The notes beneath the pieces are model-generated. The model saw nothing but the letters and a program-made list of their open reading frames with translations. It was not told where the DNA came from and searched no databases. A stretch of DNA of 64,000 bases from JBBDMU01 sp040878115 (GTDB lineage Bacteria > Bacteroidota > Rhodothermia > Balneolales > Natronogracilivirgulaceae), in NCBI GenBank assembly GCA_040878115.1, contig JBBDMV010000126.1, positions 1-64,000 on the forward strand. The letters run 5' to 3'. Positions 24,506 to 33,944 of this stretch are shown here, piece after piece; positions within the stretch are counted from its first letter, which is position 1; every line of letters starts with the position of its first letter. Both the position numbers and the translations under genes were made by a program.

Positions 24506-25852
24506 TTAACCAACGTAGCGTAGAATATCATTGAACGTGACAAATATCATTAGACCAATCAAGAGAATAAATCCAATTTGCTGCAAGGCCATTTTGACAC
24601 GCATGGATGGTTCACGACGGGTAATGCCTTCATAAATAAGAAACATGAGATGTCCGCCATCAAGCATGGGTATAGGAAGAATGTTCATGATAGCCAGTGT
24701 GATGCTCAAGAAGGCTGTGATGTTCCAGAAGCCCAGCATCCCGCCACGCTCAGTAGCTTCGGCTGTAACGGATGCAATAGCCACAGGGCCGCCCAGGTTC
24801 TCACGGAATGATATGGCTCCTGTCAGGAGCTGCTTGAAGCCATTAATGATACCCATAAAGGTATCATTACCCCGTTGTATGCCTTTGGGGACGGAAGCAA
24901 GTAAACTATAACGTTCCGTCTCTGAATCAAAGAATTCGAAGGCGTTAATAGGCCCTATCCCGATTAGATTATCTTCCGGGGTAATATTCATTTGTTTCCG
25001 TTCACCATCCCTTTCAATCTCAAAAAGCAGGGCCGATTCAGCAGACTGTATTTTTTCTACCATCTCAAGCCAGTAACCGACGGGGGCATTGTCAATGGCT
25101 ACAATCTCATCATTAGCTTTCAGTCCGGCCTCCTCTGCCGGAGTTCCTTCTCCTACAAAACCAACATGGCTTGGCAGGGCATTCGTGAGTAAATCGGTAA
25201 ACTCGGGCTCATCATTTAATTCATCCATGAAACCTGGCGGGGCATAAAGCTGTACTCGTTCACCATCGCGTAATACCGTAAAGCTGAGGTCGCTGCTTGT
25301 AATATCGCTCATAGAAAGTAAACGTGTATTCTCTATACTTTCAAGTTCTTCGTTATTTACAGCAACAATACGATCGCCGGTTTCAAAACCGACCCTATCA
25401 GCCAGTGAGTTGTCGGGAATATACAATTCAGGGATATTTTCTGCAGGAATCTGGTTCACACCATAAGTATAAACAACCCCGGTAAAAATGACGTAGGCAA
25501 GGATCATATTCATAATTACCCCGGCAGTAATTACAATAACCCGCTGCCAGACCGGTTTGCTCCGGTATTCCCAGGGTTTGGGTTCTTCATTCTCAAAGCT
25601 GGCATCCATGCTTTCATCCATCATGCCGGCAATTTTAACGTATCCCCCAAGAGGCGTACCTGATACGCAATAATCCGTTTCGCCGACTTTTTTACCAAAT
25701 AACCGGGGCGGGAAACCAATGGAAAATTGTTCCACACGCATCCCGAATGCTTTGGCAGCAAGAAAGTGTCCTAATTCATGAACAAGGACAAGAATAAAGA
25801 TGGCAGCGCCAAAAACCAAAAGTGTTGTTGCTAGACTAAAAAGCCAATCCAT
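24506..25852 (-). CDS. rseP: Site-2 zinc metalloprotease RseP
   Basis: Intramembrane protease that cleaves anti-sigma factors or signal-peptide remnants. The active site is HELGH (H25, E26, H29) in the first transmembrane helix, with the second motif PIPMLDGGHLMF near the C-terminus. Between them lie two periplasmic PDZ-like domains (around residues 130-200 and 225-300; GFETGDRIVAVN and GLKANDEIVAID). The 448-residue length is normal. Its start overlaps the dxr end by one base, a conserved dxr-rseP arrangement. Confidence 0.95.
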   Translation of the reverse strand: MDWLFSLATTLLVFGAAIFILVLVHELGHFLAAKAFGMRVEQFSIGFPPRLFGKKVGETDYCVSGTPLGGYVKIAGMMDESMDASFENEEPKPWEYRSKPVWQRVIVITAGVIMNMILAYVIFTGVVYTYGVNQIPAENIPELYIPDNSLADRVGFETGDRIVAVNNEELESIENTRLLSMSDITSSDLSFTVLRDGERVQLYAPPGFMDELNDEPEFTDLLTNALPSHVGFVGEGTPAEEAGLKANDEIVAIDNAPVGYWLEMVEKIQSAESALLFEIERDGERKQMNITPEDNLIGIGPINAFEFFDSETERYSLLASVPKGIQRGNDTFMGIINGFKQLLTGAISFRENLGGPVAIASVTAEATERGGMLGFWNITAFLSITLAIMNILPIPMLDGGHLMFLIYEGITRREPSMRVKMALQQIGFILLIGLMIFVTFNDILRYVG

Positions 25853-27021
25853 TATGTCTGTAAAGATTTAAAAGTAATATTTTTAGCGAAATCACGCGTT
25901 TCAGAATCAATATACTCCAGGGAAGAAATAGAAAGGGCCTCTCCGGATGTAATGTTCTCAAGACTTTTTTCAATAATTTTAGCAATCTGAATATACGTAA
26001 TTTCATGATTCAGAAAACGATTAACGGCAACTTCATTAGCAGCGTTCAAAATCGCCGGCGAATGACCACCTTTTTTTAATGACTCAAGGGCAAGTTGCAT
26101 ACAGGGAAACCGCCCATAATCAACGGGTTCAAATGTCAGTTGTTGTGATTCGGTCCAATCCTGACGGGGAACATCAAGTTTCCATCTATCTGGCCAGGAT
26201 AACGCGTACTGTATAGGAACTTTCATGTCAGGAAGGCCCAATTGCGCTTTGGTAGAACCATCCGTAAATGTGACCATCGAGTGGATTATGCTTTGTGGAT
26301 GGACCACAGCTTCTATTCGATCAAGCGGGATATCAAAAAGCCAATGGGCCTCAATAATCTCGAGCCCTTTATTCATCATTGTTGCTGAATCGATCGTGAT
26401 CTTTGGTCCCATATTCCAGTTTGGGTGATCAAGAGCGTCATCAACACTGATGGTTTTCATATCACGGATGTCCCAAGTCCTGAACGGCCCTCCGCTGGCT
26501 GTTATGATAAGCTTTTCAACTGATTGCCCCGACTCTCCCGCAAGACATTGCAAAATCGCACTGTGTTCTGAATCCACGGGAAGGAGCTTTTGCGATTTTC
26601 GGTTGATGAACTTCACGAGAAGTTCCCCTCCTACTACAAGTGATTCCTTATTGGCCAGTGCAACTTTTTTACCTGCTTGCAAAGCATGGTACGTCGGGAG
26701 AAAACCGGAGAAACCTACCAGGCTGTTAATAACCGTGTCCACTTCATCATGTTCAACAACCCGCACCAGAGCGTCAGGATCTTCAAGCAATACGGTCTCA
26801 CTATGATTTAGGTGACTGAGAAGCTTTTTTTTAGATCTGCCGTTTGTCAAAATTGCAAACTTCGGTTTAAAGCTATTGATCTGTTGAGCAAGAAGCTCCC
26901 AATTCGTATTGGCGGTTAGGCCATAAATGCGGAACTTTTCAGGATGCTGCTCAACAATTTCGAGTGTTTGTGTCCCAATGGACCCAGTTGATCCGAGTAT
27001 TAATAAATTTTGAGGATCCAA
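25852..27021 (-). CDS. dxr: 1-deoxy-D-xylulose 5-phosphate reductoisomerase
   Basis: Second step of the MEP isoprenoid pathway: DXP to MEP with NADPH and divalent metal. The N-terminal GSTGSIGTQTLEI binds NADPH; ANKESLVVGG, PVDSEHSAIFQ-like PVDSEHSAILQ, ASGGPF and GPKITIDSATMMNKGLE are catalytic-domain signatures. The 389 residues match. It is the first gene of the dxr-rseP pair; 276 nt without recognisable features precede it. Confidence 0.97.
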   Translation of the reverse strand: MDPQNLLILGSTGSIGTQTLEIVEQHPEKFRIYGLTANTNWELLAQQINSFKPKFAILTNGRSKKKLLSHLNHSETVLLEDPDALVRVVEHDEVDTVINSLVGFSGFLPTYHALQAGKKVALANKESLVVGGELLVKFINRKSQKLLPVDSEHSAILQCLAGESGQSVEKLIITASGGPFRTWDIRDMKTISVDDALDHPNWNMGPKITIDSATMMNKGLEIIEAHWLFDIPLDRIEAVVHPQSIIHSMVTFTDGSTKAQLGLPDMKVPIQYALSWPDRWKLDVPRQDWTESQQLTFEPVDYGRFPCMQLALESLKKGGHSPAILNAANEVAVNRFLNHEITYIQIAKIIEKSLENITSGEALSISSLEYIDSETRDFAKNITFKSLQT

Positions 27022-27297
27022 GAAATAATGTTTATGAAAAAGAAATTATTGCTCTAAAGATAGAGAAGTAACAAGTCAAAAGTGAAACTGAAACGAAATT
27101 CCTCTTATCAAATTTTTAAACTTGTTTATTGTACAATGAGAAAGCCGGACTTTCACGCTGGGAGGTGTATTTATGACAAAATAAATATATTGGTAGAAAC
27201 TATGTATCATCCGAACTGCATAATGTGAAAGCAAAAAACTAATGCTGATTAAGTAGATATTAATCTCTTGTCTTCATGAAAGAATCCTCCTCATTTT

Positions 27298-29727
27298 TTA
27301 ACCATACTCAAATATCTTTTCCTCGTCGGGCTTTATCTGGTATACTTGATTCTTAACGACTACATCTATTGGCTCATTAGACCAGCCACTGTAACAAGTG
27401 AGTTTTAACTGGGTTTGCGTTAGATGCAATCTGATCCAGTGTCCGCGGTAATAAAGCGGATATCCGATATGGGTAAGATCGCCGGGCAGTTGGGGATTAA
27501 ACCACAAGGCACTTTTACGCATTTCCAGGCCGGTATAGCAGCGTTGTATGAGGTCAACGCTGCCGGCCATGGCACCGAGGTGAATACCTTCAGGCGTTGT
27601 TCCTCCCTGAATGTCCTTAAAATCACTAATTAAAGCCTTTTGAAAATTATGCCAGGACTTCTCGCGGTGACAGCGCGCCATCACCCAGGAATGCACAACC
27701 TTGCTTAAGGTTGAACCATGAGAAGTTCGCCGTTGATAATATTCAATATTAACGGGAATACACTTCGGATCAAACGGATAACCTGCGGTATTAAATAATT
27801 CAATCAACTCCTCGGCTGAGAACAGATAAAACAACATCAATACGTCGGCCTGTTTTGCAGCTTTGTATCGGTTTACCTCATCCCCCTCCTTTTCCATGAT
27901 GCCATCAAGGCGCAGAATATCACCGTATTGCTGCTGATAACGTTCCCAATCCAGCTCCTCCAGATTTTCATACCCCTCGAACTGGGTGATGAGCCTGCCA
28001 CCGGCTGAAAATGGAACATACATATTTCTGCTGATATCATCCCAATGTTCCAGGTCTGCTTTGGATATGCCCAGTCGGGCTGTCAAATCTACCATGCTTC
28101 GCTCATCAAGTATATCAAGAACCTCGCGGGCATGTTTCAGTACCCATATCGCCATGACGTTGGTGTAGGCATTATTGTTGATGCCCGGTTCTTCGCTGCC
28201 GGGATACCGGGTATGATATTCATCGGGACCTATGACATTGTTAATCTCATATTTTCCTTTTTGGTCGCTCCATGTAGCTTTACTGGCCCAGAAAGACGCG
28301 ATTTCAAGCATAACTTCGGCTCCATAGAATGTCATGAATTCATAATCTCCGGTTACCTGAAAGTATTGCCAAAAATTGTAACAGATGGCGGAATTTACAT
28401 GATGCTGTATCTGAAAATTATCCCTGATCCAGTTTCCCGATAACGGGTTATAATGGATGCCGTGCGTTTCTTCCCTCCCGTTGCTCCCGCTTTGCCAGGG
28501 AAACAGGGCACCTTTGCATCCGTTAGCCAAGGCGTTATACCTGGCTTCGTATAACCTTCGGTATCGGTACATGAGCAAGGACTGGGTGAGCTCCGGCAGG
28601 CTCAGGTTCATGAATGGGAAAATGAAAAGCTCATCCCACAGAACATGTCCCCAATAAGCCTCTCCGGTCCAGCCCCTGGATGGGACACCCACATCCAGAT
28701 CAATGGTATTGAATGACAGGGTTTGAAACAAGTGAAAAATATGCAGACGCAGCAGCACCTGTTCTTGGCTGTTTCCGCAATTGATCTGGCTATCACACCG
28801 AGACCATATCTCCTGCCATCTTTTATTTTGATCTTTGCATAGATCATCAAAAGGTTTTGCTCTTTCGATTGCTTTATGAGCTTCCGATATGGTATCTGCT
28901 ATAGCGTGATCACGCGAGGTGTATAGGGAAACGATCTTCTCGATGGTCACCTCACGGTTTTCTTCAACGGGAAACGTTAGCTCTTGTCCGATATATTCAT
29001 CGCCATCAATTACTTTGCGTTTGACGCAAAGTGAATTGTGTGATTGAATCACGGTTCGGGCTGCCTGGCACATTTGAATTCCTGATTGACTGGTTTCAAC
29101 CTTTAAATATATTCCATCTTCATCAAACCGGCCGGTTTCGTGCAACCTGAGGTGCTTCCCGTTCAGCATCTGATATTTCTCTACACCGTTGTTTGTCACC
29201 GTGCCATCTAAAGCAGAATGAACGGTGATGTTGCCGTACCAGTTTAATGCTTCAAAGCGCCATTGTATAGCAGCCAAATGCTGATACTGCATATGCACCA
29301 GACGACGGCTTATGATCCGTGTTTCCCTGCCGCTTTTATCTCTTACCTGAATATGCCTTTCTATAATGCCGTTTTGTAAGTTCAGGGTTTGGCTATACTC
29401 AATGATATTGGAAGTTGTCAACTCAATCCAGTCACCGCCCTCATGCTTCCATTTCATTAACAGCCAGTTTGGCCAGTTTACCAAGTCTTCATGTTCTAAG
29501 ATCTTATCACCAATGTCGGACCTAAGACGATTATAGCCCCCGGCAAGATAAGTGCCGGGGTAATGGGATGTACCGGCTGTAGATTCTTCAACGGCTCCCC
29601 TGGTGGCAAAATAACCGTTACCCTGGGTGAACAAGGCTTCACGGTGTCCTTCTTGTCCGGGATCGTATCCCTGGCAGGTTATTTTCCAAAGATCATCCAT
29701 TACATCCTGTACATCCTGTGATTTCAA
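27298..29727 (-). CDS. Glycoside hydrolase family 65 disaccharide phosphorylase
   Basis: Phosphorolytic enzyme of the maltose/trehalose/kojibiose phosphorylase family, 809 residues. The N-terminal beta-sandwich (to ~290) precedes an (alpha/alpha)6 barrel. The general acid is E503 in GPDEYH; GEAYWGHVLWDELFIFP and CKGALFPWQSGSNGREET are barrel signatures, and HGSTLSKVVHSW provides the phosphate-binding His-Gly-Ser-Thr. The product would be beta-glucose 1-phosphate plus glucose. The upstream gene encodes a beta-phosphoglucomutase that would convert this to glucose 6-phosphate. The exact disaccharide (trehalose, maltose or kojibiose) cannot be read from the sequence. Confidence 0.9.
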   Translation of the reverse strand: MKSQDVQDVMDDLWKITCQGYDPGQEGHREALFTQGNGYFATRGAVEESTAGTSHYPGTYLAGGYNRLRSDIGDKILEHEDLVNWPNWLLMKWKHEGGDWIELTTSNIIEYSQTLNLQNGIIERHIQVRDKSGRETRIISRRLVHMQYQHLAAIQWRFEALNWYGNITVHSALDGTVTNNGVEKYQMLNGKHLRLHETGRFDEDGIYLKVETSQSGIQMCQAARTVIQSHNSLCVKRKVIDGDEYIGQELTFPVEENREVTIEKIVSLYTSRDHAIADTISEAHKAIERAKPFDDLCKDQNKRWQEIWSRCDSQINCGNSQEQVLLRLHIFHLFQTLSFNTIDLDVGVPSRGWTGEAYWGHVLWDELFIFPFMNLSLPELTQSLLMYRYRRLYEARYNALANGCKGALFPWQSGSNGREETHGIHYNPLSGNWIRDNFQIQHHVNSAICYNFWQYFQVTGDYEFMTFYGAEVMLEIASFWASKATWSDQKGKYEINNVIGPDEYHTRYPGSEEPGINNNAYTNVMAIWVLKHAREVLDILDERSMVDLTARLGISKADLEHWDDISRNMYVPFSAGGRLITQFEGYENLEELDWERYQQQYGDILRLDGIMEKEGDEVNRYKAAKQADVLMLFYLFSAEELIELFNTAGYPFDPKCIPVNIEYYQRRTSHGSTLSKVVHSWVMARCHREKSWHNFQKALISDFKDIQGGTTPEGIHLGAMAGSVDLIQRCYTGLEMRKSALWFNPQLPGDLTHIGYPLYYRGHWIRLHLTQTQLKLTCYSGWSNEPIDVVVKNQVYQIKPDEEKIFEYG

Positions 29728-29735
29728 TTTACAGA

Positions 29736-29768
29736 TTTTCTACAAATATTTGATCGCCTTGTAGAAAA
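29736..29768. repeat. 10-bp inverted repeat between pgmB-like and GH65 genes
   Basis: TTTTCTACAA (29736-29745) and TTGTAGAAAA (29759-29768) are perfect arms around 13 nt, just upstream of the GH65 start. No T-run makes it a terminator on the minus strand. It may be an operator or an mRNA-processing hairpin. Confidence 0.5.
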
Positions 29769-29833
29769 ATACCATGCCACCTCACCCTTTTCATCAGAAG
29801 TAACCTAAGTGACGAAAAAAAGAATCTTTGTGA

Positions 29834-30574
29834 TTAGCTTACGACAATCAAATCGGCATCCATCAGGCTCGGCACTACCTGATCTGCGCCTAATTTCAGC
29901 ATGGCTTCTCTTTGTTCATCGCCGCCGATCCCGATTACCAGTTGAAAGCCTCCCTTCTTTCCGGCTTCAATCCCAGCCAGAGCATCTTCGACGATCATCG
30001 TTTCCTCTGGCTTCACCCCCAGCTCTCTGGCTGCTTCGAGGAATATATCCGGTTCCGGTTTACCCTTTAACCCCCGCTCTTTGGATATCACACCATCTAC
30101 CCTGACGGGAAACAAATACAGCAGACCAGCCCTTTCCAACACTTCCTTGCAGTTTTTACTTGATGATATGATGGCCGTTTTCAAGCCTCTGTCTTTCAAT
30201 TCAATGATTACATCTACATTTTCTATCAGAATATCCACTCCTGTTTCATCAAGAACTTTATAAAAAATTTCGTTTTTCCGGTTTCCAAGCCCGCAGATAG
30301 TTTCCATATTGGGTTCATCGGACGGATCTCCAAAAGGAAGCTTAATGTTTCTTGATATTAGAAATGATTCAACTCCCTGATAGCGCGGAACCCCGTCAAT
30401 ATAAATTGGATAATCCCCTTCTATGGAAAAAGGCTTAAAGGTTTCTAGTTTGTTGTGGTCCAGGAAGCTTTTGTATTCGTCGAATAAAGTTTTCCATGCT
30501 TTGGCATGTAACCTAGCCGTGTCAGTTATGACTCCATCCATATCAAAAATACCAGCTTTTAATGTTTTGTTCAT
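29834..30574 (-). CDS. Beta-phosphoglucomutase, HAD superfamily
   Basis: Converts beta-glucose 1-phosphate to glucose 6-phosphate. The HAD motifs are FDMDGVITDTARLH (nucleophile D11, acid/base D13), SSS in motif II (IISSSKN), Lys in KGKPEPDIFLEAA, and VEDALAGIEAG (motif IV Asp). The cap domain is longer than in simple PGMs (EGDYPIYIDGVPRYQGV), like HAD enzymes that accompany GH65 phosphorylases. It lies 106 nt upstream of the GH65 gene on the same strand, making a two-step route from disaccharide to glycolysis. Confidence 0.88.
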   Translation of the reverse strand: MNKTLKAGIFDMDGVITDTARLHAKAWKTLFDEYKSFLDHNKLETFKPFSIEGDYPIYIDGVPRYQGVESFLISRNIKLPFGDPSDEPNMETICGLGNRKNEIFYKVLDETGVDILIENVDVIIELKDRGLKTAIISSSKNCKEVLERAGLLYLFPVRVDGVISKERGLKGKPEPDIFLEAARELGVKPEETMIVEDALAGIEAGKKGGFQLVIGIGGDEQREAMLKLGADQVVPSLMDADLIVVS

Positions 30575-30637
30575 TGGTCACAGGTGTTATTGTAAACAAA
30601 GCTCGTAATTATTTATAACAAAAATATATCATGCACT

Positions 30638-30984
30638 TCAGGTATGCATTATCCAGTTTTTTGCCTCTTCTTTCTCATCGGGATTAAAAATCTTAACGTA
30701 GGCCTTGGTAAACGGTTTAGACAATTGCGACATCCATTTAACCCATTTTCCTTCTCCCACTATGGCTATTTTTTCGAAACTATTGGAATGTTTAGCACCG
30801 AATTTTAAATCACGCCAAATAGCTCCACGCCCTCGATACTTTCAATCTCACAGTAAAGGTTTATTCGTCCGTGTTTTTCTATTTTTCTTTCCAGTTCAGG
30901 GAGAATAGTATAATCTTCTTTACAAATTTTACCGCTGACGTGTAGTTCAAATACAAAATCAGTTAATTCTTTTACTTCGAACAT
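30638..30984 (-). pseudogene. SpoIIAA-like (STAS-related) protein, frameshifted
   Basis: From ATG 30984 the frame reads MFEVKELTDFVFELHVSGKI ... GRINLYCEIESIEGV and then stops at TAA 30807-30805. Adding one base near 30820 continues in another frame with GAIWRDLKFGAKHSNSFEKI, AIVGEGKWVKWMSQLSKPF and KIFNPDEKEEAKNWI to a TGA at 30640. The two halves together form a complete ~115-residue SpoIIAA-like (DUF3478) protein, whose members end in AxxWL. A single-base deletion splits it. Either a recent pseudogene or a sequencing error in this assembly. It lies 14 nt after the hypothetical gene upstream. Confidence 0.8.
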
Positions 30985-30998
30985 AATGTATTGGGTTT

Positions 30999-31403
30999 TT
31001 AGTCATGTTTTTCAAGTACGAGACGCTCATAGATCAAGCTAATGAGTTCATCCCTTAAATTGAGGATGGAATAGTAGTTTTTATAACGATCGTCTAACAA
31101 GTAGTTGATGGCATCAATCAAATCATCTACCGAAGCTTCAGGATCGCCGAGCTTGCTTGAGATTAGATTCAAATCATTTATATCCAACTCGATTACATCC
31201 TCATGATGCAAATCAATTAGAACGATGCAGATCTTTACCATTAATAAATAAAGCATTTTTTTATAGGCAACTCCTTTTTCATTGTTTTTTTTGATCTTAA
31301 GTATGCTCCTGAGAATGCTTATTTTGTTTTGCGAGGTAATATCTTTTTTATCAGATCTCTCACAGAGTTCAATTTCTTTTTCCAGTTCTTTTAAAATATT
31401 CAT
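30999..31403 (-). CDS. Hypothetical cytosolic protein
   Basis: Unrecognised protein of 134 residues starting MNILKELEKEIELCER. It is largely helical and charged, with a hydrophobic central stretch (MLYLLMVKICIVLIDL) and a C-terminal LRDELISLIYERL helix. I place the start at ATG 31403; the frame stays open upstream for 44 codons, but that extension is a chance-like sequence rich in Ile/Tyr/Lys. It precedes the broken SpoIIAA-like gene by 14 nt and may form an operon with it. No function is suggested. Confidence 0.55.
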   Translation of the reverse strand: MNILKELEKEIELCERSDKKDITSQNKISILRSILKIKKNNEKGVAYKKMLYLLMVKICIVLIDLHHEDVIELDINDLNLISSKLGDPEASVDDLIDAINYLLDDRYKNYYSILNLRDELISLIYERLVLEKHD

Positions 31404-31868
31404 GTAAAAAATCTTAGAGTTGGAAATGAAGACTTTATAAGCCGGTAATTTTTTTCTAATTTTATATAGTGGATAGTTACATATAATTAGAATAAAATCT
31501 ACAGCCCTGTAACGGTAAAAATTGATTGCTAACACATTTCTCTTGCTTAGATTTTATTCACAGTATTTGAATTGAAACAGAAGCTTTGATTAGCGAAAGA
31601 CCTTGGGTGACAGTCTAATGATGTATAATAACAAATTGATATATTCGATGAGATGTTACTCTTCTGTAATAGAATTTCTCAATATAATAACCCGTTGGGA
31701 AATGAGTCGGGATTTTCACCATGAGTGCCATTAGTTATGGGTTGGTTTGGACCTGTATTCTTCACCAGAGAAGATTTGACAACTTTGCGTTGAATGCAAT
31801 CATAGACATTTCTCTTACCCACTTCACCTGTATGATTGGCCGGGCAGCTTTCGCTTTATATAACAAAC
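31404..31868. other. 465-nt AT-rich intergenic region
   Basis: Between the hypothetical gene (leftward) and the helicase terminator. I see no convincing gene, repeat or RNA. A 70-codon plus-strand frame from 31721 runs through the terminator hairpin and is not credible. Confidence 0.5.
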
Positions 31869-31911
31869 ACAAAAAACACCGCTCTGAAAATACACAGGCG
31901 GCGTTTTTTGT
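31869..31911. terminator. Bidirectional rho-independent terminator after the helicase gene
   Basis: ACAAAAAAC-A-CCGC (31869-31882) pairs with GCGG-C-GTTTTTTGT (31898-31911) with one mismatch. Each strand ends in a T-run. It lies 93 nt beyond the DEAD-box helicase stop on the minus strand. Confidence 0.8.
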
Positions 31912-32003
31912 ATATACAATATGTCGTAGGTAAAGGCTAGCTTCCTACCTTAGCCCTGACCCTGTTTTCGTAATTCGTAATTGATAACCCGTAATTGATA
32001 AGG

Positions 32004-33584
32004 TTAGCCTTCTACCTTCGCCCTGACTTTATTGCCCTTTACCTGGTTATTCTTCATGGCACTGATTACAGTTGGAACGTATTTGCCAGGGATATCAACC
32101 AGTGAAAAATCTCTCTCAATTTCAATATTCCCGATAACATCACCAGGAATCCCGGCCTCACCAGCTATGGCACCAACTAAGTCGCCCGGGTGGATTTTGT
32201 TCTTCTTACCGACGTTGAAATGTACGGTAACCATGTCTTTATCATTGTAAGATTTTGAAGGACCAGCCGGCGGTGATGAGTCGTCATTACTACCGTCTCC
32301 TTCTAATTGCAACTTAAGCAATGCCCCCGCTACTTCTACCGGTGTGAAACGGTCATCAACTAAAGCTTCTATTTGTTCGATGTAAGGGCGCAAACCTCCC
32401 TGTTCCAGTGTTTCGCTCAGCTCGTTTACAAATCCGGCCATCCGTGATTCTCTTACTTGTGCCATGCTTGGCATTGACATGGGAGTAAGGTTTTGCTTTA
32501 TCTGCCTTTCGATAAACTTCAGACCGCGATTTTTTCGTCCGGCGACAAAAGTGATGGCTGTGCCTGACCTACCTGCCCGACCCGTTCGGCCGATGCGATG
32601 AACATAATATTCAGGATCCTGAGGTATGTCGTAATTAAATACGACATCCACATTCTCTACATCAATACCCCGTGCGGCCACGTCGGTTGCTACCAGTATA
32701 TCGATTTCACCCCGGCGGAAATGACCCATGACACGGTCCCGCTGCACCTGACTTAAATCACCATTGATGACATCGCAGGCATAGCCCCGGGCCTGGAGCT
32801 CCTGAGATATCTTCTCCGTCTGACGCTTCGTATTACAAAATACCAGGGCCAGTTTGTAGTTATTGACATCCATTAATCGTGAAATGGCTTCATCCCTTAC
32901 CGAATCCCGTACTTCCACAACAAATTGCTTAATATCCGGAGCGGAAATGGCTTTTCGTTCAGTGGTAATGTTAACAGGATCTTTCATGTACCTTTTCATG
33001 ATATCCCGAATGGCTTTGGGTACTGTAGCTGAGAACATCACCATCTGAACAGGCCCTTTTGTATATTGTATAATGGTTTCCATGTCTTCACGGAAACCCA
33101 TATTCAGCATTTCATCGGCCTCATCAAATACAATCATTTTAACCTGTTCAATCTTCAGGGTCTTTCTTTTCAGGTGATCTATGGTACGTCCCGGTGTACC
33201 AACGACAACCTGTGCACCACGTTTCAACGCGGTGGTCTGACGGGATATGGGCTGTCCTCCGTAAACGGGGACAATATGGAGTCCTTTGATATGCTGACCC
33301 AGTTTCATGAGCTCACCAGTAACCTGAATAACAAGCTCGCGGGTAGGGCATTGAAGCAAAACCTGTACAGAAGTGTTGCGTGGATCAATGTTTTCAACAA
33401 TGGGAATACCAAAAGCAGCTGTTTTACCGGTTCCGGTCTGGGCTTGCCCAACTACATCTTTTCCTTCCATAACCGGAGGAATACATTGTTGCTGGATGGG
33501 TGTAGGGGCTTCAAATCCCATTCCTGATAAAGCATTCAATACAGGTTTGCTAAGGTTTAAATCAGCAAAGGATAGTTCTTTCAT
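32004..33584 (-). CDS. ATP-dependent DEAD-box RNA helicase (DeaD/CsdA-like)
   Basis: RNA helicase of 526 residues. N-terminal core: Q motif FEAPTPIQQQCIP, motif I AQTGTGKT, motif II VFDEADEML, motif III SAT, and motif VI HRIGRTGRAGR. After the two RecA-like domains (~1-370) comes a linker and a C-terminal DbpA-type RNA-binding domain (~450-526; VTVHFNVGKKNKIHPGDLVGAIAGE region), as in cold-shock/ribosome-assembly helicases. A bidirectional terminator lies downstream. The 5' region (360 nt) is long, as often seen for cold-regulated helicase mRNAs; regulation is inferred. Confidence 0.93.
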   Translation of the reverse strand: MKELSFADLNLSKPVLNALSGMGFEAPTPIQQQCIPPVMEGKDVVGQAQTGTGKTAAFGIPIVENIDPRNTSVQVLLQCPTRELVIQVTGELMKLGQHIKGLHIVPVYGGQPISRQTTALKRGAQVVVGTPGRTIDHLKRKTLKIEQVKMIVFDEADEMLNMGFREDMETIIQYTKGPVQMVMFSATVPKAIRDIMKRYMKDPVNITTERKAISAPDIKQFVVEVRDSVRDEAISRLMDVNNYKLALVFCNTKRQTEKISQELQARGYACDVINGDLSQVQRDRVMGHFRRGEIDILVATDVAARGIDVENVDVVFNYDIPQDPEYYVHRIGRTGRAGRSGTAITFVAGRKNRGLKFIERQIKQNLTPMSMPSMAQVRESRMAGFVNELSETLEQGGLRPYIEQIEALVDDRFTPVEVAGALLKLQLEGDGSNDDSSPPAGPSKSYNDKDMVTVHFNVGKKNKIHPGDLVGAIAGEAGIPGDVIGNIEIERDFSLVDIPGKYVPTVISAMKNNQVKGNKVRAKVEG

Positions 33585-33944
33585 AAAATCAAATGTTCTA
33601 ATAATAAGTTTTGTTTTGTCTCCTTACATGTACTTCTTGATATAAGTATACACGATCGCCATCCAAAAAACGTGTGTTACTGGTACAGGCAGACCTAAAA
33701 GGATGACAAGAACCCGATAATGCAAACGAAAGGCTGGTAAAGAGGAATATATAATATACGGAATTAATTCGATAATGAGTAAACCATAATTATAGCAGAA
33801 CCGGTTTCATGAATAAGATGAAAATGGTATGAATGTGAACTTTTTTAAAAGTGCGATCGGCCAACCTTTTTTATTGGTTATGAGAATATATACCGATAAT
33901 ATATTCTCCCCTTCGGAAAAGCTTGACTAAAACTATCAGAAAGA
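33585..33944. other. 360-nt divergent region upstream of the helicase
   Basis: Must hold promoters for the helicase and for the hydratase-like gene. A minus-strand frame at 33725-33624 (TTG start, 33 residues) encodes a hydrophobic peptide, HYRVLVILLGLPVPVTHVFW followed by MAIVYTYIKKYM. It might be a small membrane protein in the helicase 5' region, but its start codon is weak. Confidence 0.35.

Noticed and set aside
31721..31933. 70-codon plus-strand frame before the helicase terminator
   Set aside because: Its 3' third is the terminator hairpin (KHKKHRSENTQAAFF region), so it is not a real gene.
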